From Brachionus plicatilis (lineage: Eukaryota > Rotifera > Eurotatoria > Ploima > Brachionidae): DNA of 64,000 nucleotides. The translations under genes were made by a program, and so were the position numbers. Shown here piece by piece: positions 21,801-32,170 of this stretch. Each line of letters opens with the position of its first letter. Positions within the stretch are counted from its first letter, which is position 1. The notes beneath the pieces are model-generated. The model worked only from the letters and a program-made list of their open reading frames with translations. It searched no databases and was not told the origin of the DNA. Location of the stretch: the NCBI GenBank assembly GCA_010279815.1, contig QEOQ01000658.1:238723-302722 (forward strand), given 5' to 3'.

Positions 21801-24590
21801 AGCATTTAGAATTAGTTAATCCACTTGAGCCATCTTTTTTCAAGTCTAATGTCAAACTTCTTTCCATTCTATTTTAGAACTCTTTAAACTCTTTTTCTTT
21901 TGGTTCGTCAATATTTGACGAGTTCAATTCGAACATCCTTCAAATCGAGGCTCTAATGGACCAGGATTTCGATGTGTTACAACAAGCAAGATTAAGCAAA
22001 TTTGTTGTCGAGAGAATGCATCAAAGTGACATGGAGCGGACCAACTTAGATTTGAAATTTTTGCACACAACAACCGAACCGAAAAAAAAAGTCAAGCGCA
22101 AAAGATTCCAGACCTACACATCCAGCTTACGGCTTGACTTGACCAAAGGCAAAATTGGTCAAAAGTATAGACAGCGTAGATTGAGCGAGATGGCTAAGCG
22201 CAAGCAACTTACTAAATTTGTTCAACAATTGAAAAAAAAAGTTCATTTTTCTACTCATTTACTTTTCTTGGCCTTGCTTTTCTAGGGTTCTTTGCTAAAC
22301 ACCAGGACTCTGTAGGGAAGTTTGCTTTATAGAAATATCTAATTTTTTTTTTTATTTTTTTAGGAAAACATTTTGTGCACAATAGAAGCCAAACAACTGC
22401 AGATTGACTTGAACGAGTCGGGTTCAAAAAAACTAGAAGCTGTTAAAAGGTAACAATTTTGATTGATTTCTAAATAGAAAAAGTTGAAAAATTTTAATAG
22501 CACATCAATTAATTAAAATTAAAAGAGAATTCATAAAAATGTACTAAATAAAATTTTTAAATGCAAAATAATCTTTCTCAATTGAAATTTTTGTGCATAA
22601 GTTATTCCCAATTCTTTTTATACTTTTCATACTTTTCATACCTTTCATACAAAATAATTTTTTAGATTTTTAGATTTAAAATTTAATTTAATGCTGGTTT
22701 ATATTAGATAATTAATCCTTTGCGAGATACATATGAACCGTTATTCAAAGTTAAAAAATACTTAACAAATAATATTTTTATGAAAAATTAAAATTTCAGC
22801 CGAATATTTTAGCACATAACTTCTATTAGCGAAATATGTAATTCAAATTTTGATTAGTTTAATCAAATATTTTAAAACAAGAAAACTGCACATATAAAGA
22901 AAACTAAAATCAAATTTTAATTTCTTTGATAAGTATTTTTGAACTTTGAATAGCGATTCAGAATTGTCCTACAAAGGATTAAATATCTAATATAAACCAG
23001 CATTAAATTAAATTTTGAATCTAAAAATCTAAAAAATTATTTTTCATGAAGATTGAGAACATTTTTAAAGTATCTTCGAACTTTGAATATTACAACCTGT
23101 ACTCTGGTGCCCCAAGGCAAATTGAAGTTTCTTGTCCAATTTTAAAAGCAAAACGATCACTTAAATTTTGAAATTTTATTAATCTAATGATTTCGATAAT
23201 TTTTAAAAAATAAATACCAAGCATTCAAATTAAAATAATTATTTGTTAACAAATTTAAAATTTTAAAGCATTAAATTTTTTTTAATCAATTAAAAATTTT
23301 AAATTTATTAAATTAAGTTCAATAAAAGGAAATATTTTAATATTTTATATATGAAAATAAATTAGATAAAAACATGTCAGGTAATTGCTTGGGGAACAAT
23401 TATTTTTTCTCAATTAATAAAAAAATTATTAGATTTTATATTTGACTTTTTGATATTGATCTCAAACTTCAATTTGTCTGCCTCATATATAAAATAAAAC
23501 ATAAAATAATAATTTAACATTATTTCATTTTCAATATCATTTATTAAAAAATTTTTTAAACAGTCAAAAATTGATAAAATATAAAATCGATAACAATTAA
23601 TCAAAACCCAAATATTAATTGCTATAAATTTAGAAAATATAAAAGTTAGTTTAATAATAATTAAATAAAAAACATTAGCATTAAGCATTAGTTTAATTAA
23701 TTCGATATCGAAATAAGCGCCAAGTTGTTCCCAAAAAAGATAAACTTAGGAGTGAAACTATCCCAGTTTTTATGATTCAAAAAAACATGTCCTTTTTAAT
23801 TCGATTTGGTGATCTTTTCTCAATTCATTCAATTGTTTCATTTGATTGTTTGATATGTTTTATTTCTTGCGATTAATTTAGGAAAAAAAATGAAAAAATT
23901 TAAATAAAAATGAAAATTTTTTATGTTATTAATTATTCAAAAAAATCATAAAAAATGGGCTAGCTTTTAATTTTTGCTGTCTTTGTTGTCTTACTTCATA
24001 ACACTATCTATGAATTCTTAGACTTGACTTATTTTTTTATGTGCTGTTAAGATATTAAATTTGTTAGCTGATAATATCCTTTTAAAGCGGATAAATTTAA
24101 ATTTAAAAAAAAAAGCTATGCCCGAATAATAAATCGCCGAGTTAGCAGAGCGTTTTCATTTAGCCAAGATACGCCCAATAAAATAAAAAAAACAATATCC
24201 AGTGTATTTCGGTCGCCATTTCAGTCATCTTACTCACAGCAGTCCTTGAATGAACAAAAAGCAAGCAAATTAGCAAGTTTGGCATCTCTTCAATTGACGC
24301 CCACTCTTCAAGAATCCAAACGAAAGTTTACTACCATGCAAAAGTCTCGTGATGCAATCATGACTCACACTCAGTTATTTCGACAACAAACGTGTTCGAA
24401 CATAACTCAGACAACGAGTTCTCTTTTGTCTTTAGACACATGTCTTAGTTCCACGAGCGAGAATGATCTTACATCCTCAGACTTTGCATGCAATAAAAAA
24501 GAGGAAAAACGGCTCGCTCAGTCTCATTCGGCATTTCCAGACATTACCAACATATTTCAAAACAATGGTCACAAACGGCAATTGACTTAA
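15823..24590 (+). CDS. ECT2: ECT2-type Rho guanine nucleotide exchange factor, 7 exons
   Basis: Exons 15823-16467, 17071-18246, 18340-18742, 21073-21797, 21878-22240, 22364-22449 and 24116-24590 give 1290 codons plus stop with matching phases. The order is BRCT0 (about residues 127-210, CYICFIISDF...YGWPVL), BRCT1 (RPLYC, CFVCFTGFRKE, VHYMGGSVRKEYN, THLIV), BRCT2 (IAFYGFTKEE, EWFWASIQ), a linker, the DH domain (RIIELYETEKRFVNIL, YPPFVNFYEK, RFHAFLKITQAKPECGRQ, LIRPVQRLPS, KEVMTHINEDKR, CPANLLSSHRHF), a PH domain (ALFLFSDCLEICK) and a basic C-terminus with VSRAFSFSQDTPNK. ECT2 activates RhoA at the cell equator in cytokinesis and is autoinhibited by its BRCT domains. At about 1290 residues it is longer than vertebrate ECT2 (around 900), through Asn/Ser-rich insertions, one of them inside BRCT0 (about 160-197). 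The exon 5 donor, in an A-run, is the least certain junction. Confidence 0.94.
19511..19765. repeat. Palindromic repeat
   Basis: The left half includes GGGCCAAAACATGCTATG and GGAGCTACTGATACATC. The right half carries their approximate reverse complements, with CATAGCATGATTTTTTCGG and GTTTCAGTTGCTCC. It has no ORF and lies inside ECT2 intron 3. Confidence 0.5.
20668..20938. repeat. Pair of identical 72-bp direct repeats
   Basis: The copies at 20668-20739 and 20867-20938 both start AGAGTAGTAATAATTAATAA and end TCAGATCAAACGAATGAAA, with no difference seen. The 127 bp between them contains the stem-loop repeat at 20775-20840. The second copy begins right after the A-rich tail of that repeat. This could be a long target duplication from a retroposition event, or a local tandem duplication. 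Confidence 0.7.
20775..20840 (+). repeat. Dispersed 66-bp stem-loop repeat, copy 1
   Basis: It starts ATTAAATAAATGAAGTGTTA and ends CTAGCCTGTTGATTAACCTT plus GAA. The outer TTAATCAG and CTGTTGATTAA can pair. Copy 2 at 49617-49682 has the same length and ends, but the middle differs (CTCATGAGGCAT here, CGACTACGATAA there). Each is followed by AT-rich sequence. It may be the 3' end of a SINE or Helitron-like element. Confidence 0.5.
22450..24115. other. ECT2 intron 6
   Basis: A 1.7 kb AT-rich intron containing the palindrome at 22650-23046. A 92-codon minus-strand frame at 23410-23688 is Ile/Phe/Asn-rich low-complexity sequence and is not credible as a gene. Confidence 0.65.
22650..23046. repeat. 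Hairpin-forming palindrome in ECT2 intron 6
   Basis: The left arm includes TTTTTTAGATTTTTAGATTT and ATGCTGGTTTATATTAGATA. The right arm carries the reverse complements (TATCTAATATAAACCAGCAT and AATCTAAAAATCTAAAAAAT). The inner parts (TTCAAAGTT, AACTTTGAA) pair as well. No terminal duplication was found. Confidence 0.65.
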
Positions 24591-25442
24591 TCAATACAGC
24601 TATATTGATAAATTTGAATTTTTTATTATCTTTATTTTATTTGTTGATATTTTTTTAATTCGTGAGAGCTTATGAAAAATGCCGGATTTTTGCACAAAAT
24701 CAAGGCAAAATTAAATCATTATTTAGGGTGTCTTTTATTTTTTTTTTTAAAGTCTAAATGTTTGTATTTGTATAATTTAAGTATTTCTAAGTTAAAAACG
24801 TTTAGCTAAAACAAAATTTATTAATTTTTTTTAAATGTCTTATTTTACAACACTTTCTGTTTATAAATTTAAAATTTTCAAATAAAATTGTTTAATTTAA
24901 ATTTTGTTTTTTTTTCTATTTATTAATGGTTCCATCCATTAATGTTTGGCGATTGATTGATTGTGAATAATTGACGCATTTTTACAATAACAAAGAATTT
25001 CCGAAAGTTGAAAATTAAAAGTGGCATATGTCTGCATCCACATTGGAAAATGTTCTTCAGAAAATAGAATCAGATCCGCTTTCATGAATAAAAATAGATT
25101 TTATTCTAATTTAAATCTCCAATTATAATCAGTTTATTTGTGTGATTGCAATAGAAATTTTAAAAATTCTTACATTCAATTTAATTAAATAGCTTAATTT
25201 ATATTTTAGAAGCTCAAAATTTTTTCTATATTTTTTAAGTAATTTCAAGCAAATTTTTTAAAAAATTTATTATTTGTTTGATAATGAAATAATCATGAAC
25301 CTTTGCTTCCTTTAAGATTTAAATAATACTTAAGATTCATTTTTTTAAAGTTATTACTATTCGAACCGGGATGTGATAATTTTATTCTTAGTTTATTTCA
25401 TTATAATTATCTGACGGCATCTTTCATATCTAAAAACAATTT

Positions 25443-25695
25443 TTATGTTGCCTTCTCAATGTTCACTCCGTCACTTAAGATTATTTGTCTCCACCTAGCA
25501 GTGTTCCATGATTTATCATTTAGATAGAAACTTTTCCTAGCTTTTTTTGTTGAGATATTATTAGCCATAATATTCATTAGAGACATATTTTCATTAGAGT
25601 TTTCTTTCTAATAATCTTCGTCTTACGAGAGAATCCGGTGCTTTTTGGCCAAATGACATTTTACATTTATGTGCTAGGATGTGTGATGGTAAAGT
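25443..25695 (-). pseudogene. Frameshifted coding relic, probably from a mobile element
   Basis: Two overlapping frames each read like protein. The upstream one gives HKCKMSFGQKAPDSLVRRRL. After a shift near an A-rich stretch, the other frame runs through KKARKSFYLNDKSWNTARW to a stop at 25443. Codon choice is protein-like, unlike the surrounding AT-rich DNA, but the family is not recognised. The frameshift argues against a working gene unless an unseen intron explains it. Confidence 0.4.
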
Positions 25696-25817
25696 TTTAT
25701 TTTTTTACCAAAAATAAAACTAAGCTAATTAACGATCATTTTTCTCAATTGAAATGTTACATATTCCTGATCTTGGACGATTGTCTTACAAATTTGTTTG
25801 ATTAAATTTTTTTTATT

Positions 25818-25852
25818 TATTTGTTTATCTGTACCGAGCTAATGCTACTTTA
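25818..25852 (-). repeat. Retroposon-like 3' end with AAAT tail
   Basis: On the minus strand it reads TTAGCTCGGTACAGATAAAC and then AAATAAATAAA. The same end recurs at 35564-35595 (TTAGCTCAGTAGAGATAAAC) and 55302-55336 (AAGCTCGGGCAGATAAAC). Confidence 0.5.
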
Positions 25853-25869
25853 GAATAAAAAATATGGGG

Positions 25870-26224
25870 TTGTGAAGTTCATTTCAATTCGATCGTTTCA
25901 ATTCAGAAAAATTTGAATAACTTTTTTACTAAAAGAGATAATTAAGATCTATAAAATGCTTAATTATAAGCAAATTTGCTTAGTGAAGTAAAATAGGTCT
26001 GCAAAATACTCTGCAATTTTCTGCATTTTGCATGCCATTAAAAAGTATTCTAATCAACTTTGCAATTATATTGCAGAGTTTTTGCATATATTTTACATAT
26101 ATTTTCAGATTAAGCAAAGTTACTTAAACATTAAGTATTTTACAGAACTAAATTATTCCTTATAGCAAAAAAGTTATTCAAATTTTTCTGAATTGAAACG
26201 ATCGAATTGAAACGAACTTCACAA
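25870..26224. mobile_element. Palindromic MITE, copy A (TTGTGAAG family)
   Basis: It starts TTGTGAAGTTCATTTCAATT and ends with the reverse complement GAACTTCACAA. The whole 355 bp folds on itself, with AATAACTTTTTTACTAAAAG inside the left arm and CTCTGCAATTTTCTGCATTT near the centre. Copy B at 35737-36084 is nearly identical in opposite orientation, so the family moved recently. There is no ORF. Confidence 0.8.
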
Positions 26225-26424
26225 AAAATATATAAGAAAAAAAATTAATTAAATTAAAGTTAAATAAGTTACAAAAAAAAAGGATAAATAAGTCTAAAAA
26301 AAAAGATAATTAATAACGAAATGTTGAAATAGCTAGAGATTAGACATGTTTAAATATTTGATATAATCGTGATTTAGACTTTATTTAGATCATTATCTTT
26401 TTCGAAATATGATTTTCGTTAAGA

Positions 26425-26592
26425 AGGGCGTTTGGACCGCGAAGATGGCCGGCCAAATCATAGACGGACGGCCAATTTGGCGGCCAGACCGGCGGCCGTT
26501 CGCCTTTATAACCGTCCGTCTAGGCGGTTTTGTTCGCGGTCAAAAAAAATTTTTGGCCGCATCAATGGCCGTTTGTACGGTTCCCAACACTA
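26425..26592. mobile_element. GC-rich GGCCGG patch, possible hAT-like MITE
   Basis: In otherwise AT-rich DNA, this segment is packed with GGCCG, GGCGGCC and CCGTCCGTC motifs that pair with each other. The right end, reverse complemented, is TAGTGTTGGGAACCGTACAA, a plausible hAT-type terminus. The left end AGGGCGTTTGGACCGCG is a diverged partner. No target duplication is seen. Frames through it (26409-26641) are by-products of the repeats. Confidence 0.45.
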
Positions 26593-27754
26593 TTTTATAG
26601 ATATTGCGTTTGTCACTAAGAAAAAAGAAGAAAACTTTTAACCGTTTCTTAACTTTTTCACAATTAAAAAAATTAAACGATTTGAATAGTCTTTGTCTAA
26701 TTAGAATAACAAATGAATGGGCTGTCATTTCAATACAGATTTTATTTAAATTTTGATGGTAGAGAAAAAAAAATTTAGCCCAAAATAATTACCTCAAAAT
26801 CAAAATCCTAACACATTCTATTACATTTCACATCAAAATAAAGATTATAAAAATCGTTTCTTAACTTTATTACATATGCAAAATAAAACATTTTGATTTT
26901 TTGAAAGACTTTAAAAAATGTCTTTTAATAAGTTTGTGTAAAAAATAAAGATGGCTTCAGATTTGATTCGAAATTGAATTTCTTCAAAAAATATTTTTCT
27001 TGAAAGCATAATTTTTAGAATTTTGAAAATCTTAAAAATAAATCTGGTCGTTTACAATTTTGAACTGTTTTTTTGAAGATTGATGCATTTAATGAAAATA
27101 AGAAAGAAAAAATGACAATTCATTTATAAGAATAGAAAGAGACAATTTTCTTGAATTTATTTGATTTGGACCAAAATGTTATTTTAAAAAATGTTATTAG
27201 GTGTGCATTTTGCTACTTTTGATTAAAAAAATTGATGTTTGAAATTGTTTTGATATCTATTTCTAAGCGTCTGTTGTTTTTAAATTTCAAAATTTTGTAA
27301 AATAATTTTGTGGTTTAACTTTTTTTATTTTTTTTTAAAGTTTGTACAAAATGTCGAGCAATTTTTTTGTCTATAGTTGAATACCTGACTTAAATTTTCA
27401 AAAAAAATAATCACTAAAGGTTGGTTTGTAGCATTTTAATTCATAGACTTAAGAAGAGACATTGCTTGGAAAAGAAAATCCATTTTGGTTAATTGAAATT
27501 CTAATAACCCTATTTTTTAAAAATGAATCTAAAATCAGTAAATAAATCATAGGAAATAAATCAAACTGAGTACGTCATTAAATTAGGAAAGCTTTTTTAA
27601 AGTAATTACAGCCACGATTAAAAATATCATGAAACTTAAATATTCTAAAATTGCACCTTATCAAGCAATACAATATTATTATATATTATTTTATATATTT
27701 TTTAGTCAAATTTTTTTTTCAATTCAAGTTTAAAATTTTAGAAAATAGATAACA

Positions 27755-28834
27755 ATGTCAAACGAAACAATAGATGAATATATAAGCCGTATTACAGCCA
27801 TATCTGATTCAATAAGTTTTTACTATCTCTTAGTTATCATTCCTTTTGGCTTTTTTGCTAATATTCTATCAATATTTATCTATACTAGACCTACTATGAA
27901 CAAAGAAACAAACACAAGTTTTTTGTACATGTGTTTATCAATAATGAATATCATATCCTTGCTCAATTATACATTCATAGTCCGACCAAGAAATATCTTT
28001 GGCTACACTGTCGAGATGACATGTGGACTGACTGGTTTTATTCGCAGAAATATTTTCAACTCAACTTCATGGGTTCAGCCGATTATATCATTTGACCGAT
28101 TCCTATTTGTATTCTATCCAGTTAAATGCAAGCAGTTGGGCCAAAAGAAAAACATTCTTTTTCTAATGAGTCTTGTTTTGGCTTTAATTATGATCACAAA
28201 CAGTACCAATCTAATGAGTTTTGCTGTAGTTGAAACAACCTATGACAATGATACCAATCAAACGGTTATCAGTGAGTCATGCGAGCAAACAAAGTCGGTC
28301 TCTTTGGCCACTGATTTCATTGCTATTCTAATGAGGCTCTATATACCTTTGTTTATAATGATTTCACTTAATTCGTTGGTAATCAGAAAGCTGTATCAGA
28401 GCAAAAAAAAAGTAAAAAAATCCTCTAGTCTGCCAATGGTTAATGTTAAATCATCTAAAAGTCAAAGCCAAAAAACATTTTCCAATAAAGATTACAAGTT
28501 TATTACTGCAACATTAACTATGGATTTCATATTTTGGATATTTTATGCTCCCGTCTCCATAAACATAACTCTAAGTATTATTGACACGTTTACAGGAATA
28601 TTCAAAGATCCAAGAGCAAGAATCAACTATCGTTTGTATTCAAACGTTTCCCAGCTGTTTGCTTTTACATATCATTCAATATGTATTTTTCTATTTATTG
28701 GATTCAACAGATACTACAAGGAAGAGTTGTTTTCATTTCTAAAGATCAACTATAGAGCGCCCTTTTGGACTTCTCGAACACTAAATGATTCTAAAACAAG
28801 ATCTTCGAATAGCGTTGGTCAGAGTGTTAGATAA
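27755..28834 (+). CDS. Rhodopsin-family G protein-coupled receptor, single exon
   Basis: A 359-residue intronless ORF with seven hydrophobic segments, at roughly residues 22-46, 57-77, 92-115 (weak), 133-155, 185-206, 248-270 and 290-315. The N-terminus is short with an N-glycosylation site (NET). The third segment ends in SFDRFLFVFYP, so the usual E/DRY motif reads DRF. The third intracellular loop is basic and Ser/Lys-rich (KKKVKKSSS). The seventh segment lacks a clear NPxxY; GFNRYY follows it. Extracellular cysteines before TM3 (MTCGL) and in loop 2 (SCEQT) could form the conserved disulfide. The ligand is unknown; a peptide receptor is a guess from the general look. AATAAA follows at about 28881. 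Confidence 0.85.
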   Translation: MSNETIDEYISRITAISDSISFYYLLVIIPFGFFANILSIFIYTRPTMNKETNTSFLYMCLSIMNIISLLNYTFIVRPRNIFGYTVEMTCGLTGFIRRNIFNSTSWVQPIISFDRFLFVFYPVKCKQLGQKKNILFLMSLVLALIMITNSTNLMSFAVVETTYDNDTNQTVISESCEQTKSVSLATDFIAILMRLYIPLFIMISLNSLVIRKLYQSKKKVKKSSSLPMVNVKSSKSQSQKTFSNKDYKFITATLTMDFIFWIFYAPVSINITLSIIDTFTGIFKDPRARINYRLYSNVSQLFAFTYHSICIFLFIGFNRYYKEELFSFLKINYRAPFWTSRTLNDSKTRSSNSVGQSVR

Positions 28835-29390
28835 TTCAAATTAATCTCATTTTTAATTATTTTCAATTTTCGGACCGAGTCAATAAATATGTTTTGAACC
28901 AAATTTAGAAAATTAAAAATTAATGAAAACATTTCTATTTAAAATTTATCACAAAGTAGAATTATTTTTGGACAAAAAAACTTACGCAAATAAAATAAAA
29001 ATTTTATTCAAAGTTATTTAGATGCAGAGATATGTGCAAATTCATGATTGTAATTTAGTAAATAATATTTAATTGTATTTTCTATTGTCAAAATAAAAGA
29101 GAAGATGGTTTTTCATCTAATCGAAAAAATGTTTTTTTACTGCAAAATAAAAAATCTTAAACAATATCTTTGTTTTCTCTTAAAATTTAGTTTACCTTAA
29201 TTTTCAAATGACTTTAGATGTGAAATATAAAATTTATGCAAAAACAAAAAAGACAAGTTATGACATGGACTTTAACTAGGCCGCTACAATAACTACCTTG
29301 AACGGCAAAAAATTCATGTTGTTCGGACTTATTTTTAAAAAATATTTAAAGTCCGGATTTTACTTTGATAAAAAAATAAATGAAATTTTA

Positions 29391-29697
29391 GGCAAAATGT
29401 AATTTATTGTACATTTTTATATTTTTACATTTTTGAGAGAAAAAAAAAATCTCAAAAAATTTTCATTCAAGAAAAGTAATAATAAATTTGCAATTAATTA
29501 AAAGGGATTTTCAAAAAATTATCCGTGGTTTTTACATTTAAACTTTTCTAAAACTCCTTTTTAGGTAATTGCGAATTTATTATTACTTTTCTTGAATGAA
29601 AATTTTTTTAGATTTTTTGATTTTGAGATTTTTTTTTTTCTCTCAAAAATGTAAAAATGTAAAAATATAAAAATGTACAATAATTTTCATTTTGCCG
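29391..29697. repeat. Hairpin palindrome, about 115-bp arms
   Basis: The left arm starts GGCAAAATGTAATTTATTGT and the right arm ends with its approximate reverse complement, ACAATAATTTTCATTTTGCC. Between them, TTTTCATTCAAGAAAAGTAA and TTACTTTTCTTGAATGAAAA pair exactly. The unpaired loop is roughly 60-70 bp. Confidence 0.75.
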
Positions 29698-31086
29698 AAA
29701 TTTTAAGTCATTTTAAAACATGTTTGGATACAGTTAAAGATAAGGCGTCTGTTGAAAACGAATTCCTTGCTACAAATTCTCAAAAATATTTATGTCGGCA
29801 AAAACCATGCTCAAAATAGTAAAAATAAAAACTAAATGTAAAAATCAATTAATTTTTTATACTGAAAATTATTTATATAATAGATTCTTAATTTTTTTAA
29901 CTGATAAAATTTATTTATTAAATGATGATTTTTTTTAACTTGACCATGTGCAATGCATTAAATGACTTTTAACTAATTTTGTGACAACTGATACTTTTAA
30001 TTTACGAATAATACACTAAATTGACTTTTATTATAATTGACGATTTAATATTTTTTTAAAATGACGTTAAATCAAAATAAATGACGCTTTAATTCAATTA
30101 TTATTTTATCAATATTTAGCTGATTCAATCTACATACAGAGGATTTTTTACAAATAATATTTTATTTTATATTAATAAAACCAATTCTTTTTTGTGGGCT
30201 TTGTTTACGTATTACGTATTATTAAAGGATTATTGAAAAATGTTAAAAAGAAAAAAAATCATGCTAGTTATTTTTGGTACAGTGGTGATTTCATAACAGT
30301 ATTTTACGATAATTTACGTAAAATACCGTAAATTAACCAAATTTTACCACATTTTAAAAATCCGAAAAGTGAAAAAGAAGTATTTTACGAAAAATTAAGT
30401 AAATTTTCATGATTTTGAGATAATTTTGGTAAAATTTGGTAAAATTAAAAACGGCCAATTCAAAATTCAAAATTTTTTGGGAAAATGTCTTTTTTTTCCG
30501 AAAATCGAAAATTTAAGACAGTTTTTTTATTCATAAATTGGTCAAAAAAATAGTTATTTTTAAATTGTTGTAAAAAAAATTTTCTTAAATTTTCGATTTT
30601 CGGAAAAAAAAGACATTTTTCCAAAAAATTTTGAATTTTGAATTGGCCGTTTTTAATTTTACCAAATTTTACCAAAATTATCTCAAAATCATGAAAATTT
30701 ACTTAATTTTTCGTAAAATACTTCTTTTTCACTTTTCGGATTTTACGTTAATTTACGTAAAATGTGGTAAAATTTGGTTAATTTACGGTTTTATTCTCTA
30801 GGCTGTCTGCAAAAAGTTGACAGATTAATTTAGGATCATTGATTTGATCATTTATTCTGATTAAATTTTAGGCATTCTATTTAACTTAGTTTGATATTTA
30901 TTCTCATTTGATTTTTTACAAGAATTGGGATCAGAACAAAATTTTTTCTATTTTGAGCATGGTTTTTGCCGACATAAATATTTTTGAGAATTTGTAGCAA
31001 GAAATTCGTTTTCAACAGACGCCTTATCTTTAACTGTATCCAAACATGTTTTAAAATGACTTAAAATTTCGGCATAATGAAAATTA
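29681..31086. repeat. Inverted repeat with 139-bp arms enclosing a second hairpin
   Basis: Arms 29681-29819 and 30948-31086 differ at only a few positions. Both include AAACATGTTTGGATACAGTT and GATAAGGCGTCTGTTGAAAA or their reverse complements. The left arm overlaps the end of the 29391-29697 hairpin. The enclosed 1.1 kb holds the 30326-30788 hairpin. Confidence 0.8.
30326..30788. repeat. Near-perfect hairpin with about 200-bp arms
   Basis: Arms 30326-30517 and 30584-30788 are almost exact reverse complements over a loop of about 66 bp, apart from a roughly 14-bp gap in the left arm near TTTACGTTAATTTACG. Shared blocks include AACGGCCAATTCAAAATTC and TTCCGAAAATCGAAAATTTA. Flanking CAGTGGTGATTTC (about 30284) and its partner near 30805 may be terminal repeats. 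Transcribed, it would give a long double-stranded RNA. Confidence 0.8.
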
Positions 31087-31174
31087 GAAAATAAAGAAAT
31101 TTAAAATTATTACATAATAAGAAAAAAAATAATTATTACACAAATAAATTAATAGATTAATATTACACAAAAGA

Positions 31175-31505
31175 ATGCTTGAGACAGAATATTACAGCAG
31201 TCAGGAGGAAACCGATATTGAGACGGAAAAACAGTCCATGAATCTCAAAAGAAGAAAAGCAAAATGCCCACTTGGGAAATTATTAAAACATTTTACAACG
31301 CCGATGATGCAGAAAAAAGTATAGAAAAGTAAGGGCTAAAATGCATAAAATATGATACAGTTATAACGATGCTAAATTTTCTTTATTTTTCTCATAAATA
31401 AGATTATTAAATAATAATTCGATGTCTACTCATTTTCATGCTGACGCAACTTACGAGCGTGTTACTATTGATAAAGATAGAGTTTTCCATCCTTTTGGAT
31501 TAGTA
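31175..31505 (+). pseudogene. MULE (Mutator-like) transposase relic
   Basis: The first segment (31175-31328) starts MLETEYYSSQEETDIETEKQ, then continues after a one-base frame change as KMPTWEIIKTFYNADDAEKS and ends at a good GTAAGG donor. The second segment (31403-31505) joins in phase and reads STHFHADATYERVTIDKDRV then FHPFGLVV. HADATYK...FHPxGL is the core motif of the MULE transposase domain; here the stretch between (normally WQGFPV-type) is deleted. The frame change and deletion mean it is dead. It lies just beyond the 29681-31086 inverted repeat, so the two may belong to one decayed element. Confidence 0.65.
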
Positions 31506-32170
31506 GTAAGTTCAAATTAAAAAACTTGAATTTGAATTTTTGGAGGATTTTGAATTTTTATTTTCAGGTGTTCGAATTTTTCTTATACCCAATAATCATT
31601 ATTATAATACTCGGCAATAATTTTTTTGTACCCAGTTTTTATTACTTTTTCAATAATTTTGACAAAAAATAAATACCCAAAAAATATTTATTTCTACACC
31701 CAAATAATAAATATAAATACCCATTTAATAAAAATCAAAACTAAATTTGAATTTTTGCAGACTAAATTTGAGTGGGACAAAGTTTTTAACTGCTGGTACA
31801 TTTTGCAGAACAATTTTTAAATTAATAGTAAAAAAGCTATTTTATTTAAAAATTTTTGTTTTAGTTCTTTGTTCCAAAATTCACAATGCCAGTTATAAAT
31901 TCTATTTAATTAAAAAAATAATTGCTATATTAGTTAATAATATTATATTAATAGTTGTCACTTAATCTTTTAAAATGACAACCAATACTTTAAGATGACG
32001 ATTAATACATTTTATTGACATTTTTTCTAATGACTTTAAATAAAAATAAATGACGCATTAATATGGGAACAATAATTTTCTTCAAAAAAATAACTTTTTT
32101 TAAATTGTAGAAAATTTTGAAAACTCATAAACTCAAAGATTCTATTACTATTTGTTTTTATTTTTGTATT

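Larger units (their letters stand above)
24591..27754. other. Intergenic region between ECT2 and the GPCR gene
   Basis: It contains a frameshifted coding relic (25443-25695), a minus-strand retroposon tail (25818-25852), a palindromic MITE (25870-26224) and a GC-rich patch (26425-26592). The remaining 1.1 kb before the GPCR is featureless and AT-rich. An AATAAA near 24881 may be an ECT2 polyadenylation signal. Confidence 0.6.
28835..32170. other. Intergenic region of nested palindromes between GPCR and NHL genes
   Basis: It contains three overlapping inverted-repeat structures (29391-29697, 29681-31086, 30326-30788) and a MULE transposase relic (31175-31505). At 31740-31890 there is half of a palindromic MITE with TTGCAGACTAAATTTGAGTG and TTCACAATGCCA. 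ORFs here fall in repeats or AT-rich sequence. Confidence 0.65.

Noticed and set aside
23410..23688. 92-codon ORF in ECT2 intron 6
   Set aside because: Composed almost only of AT-rich codons (Ile, Asn, Phe, Lys, Tyr), with no motif.
26409..26641. Overlapping ORFs rich in Arg, Gly and Pro
   Set aside because: They come from translating the GC-rich palindromic patch in several frames.
27755..28834. Assigning the GPCR to a specific ligand family
   Set aside because: Only generic seven-helix features are visible; the DRF and missing NPxxY do not point to one subfamily.
30460..30675. 71-codon ORF
   Set aside because: It spans the loop and both arms of a hairpin, so the frame mirrors itself.
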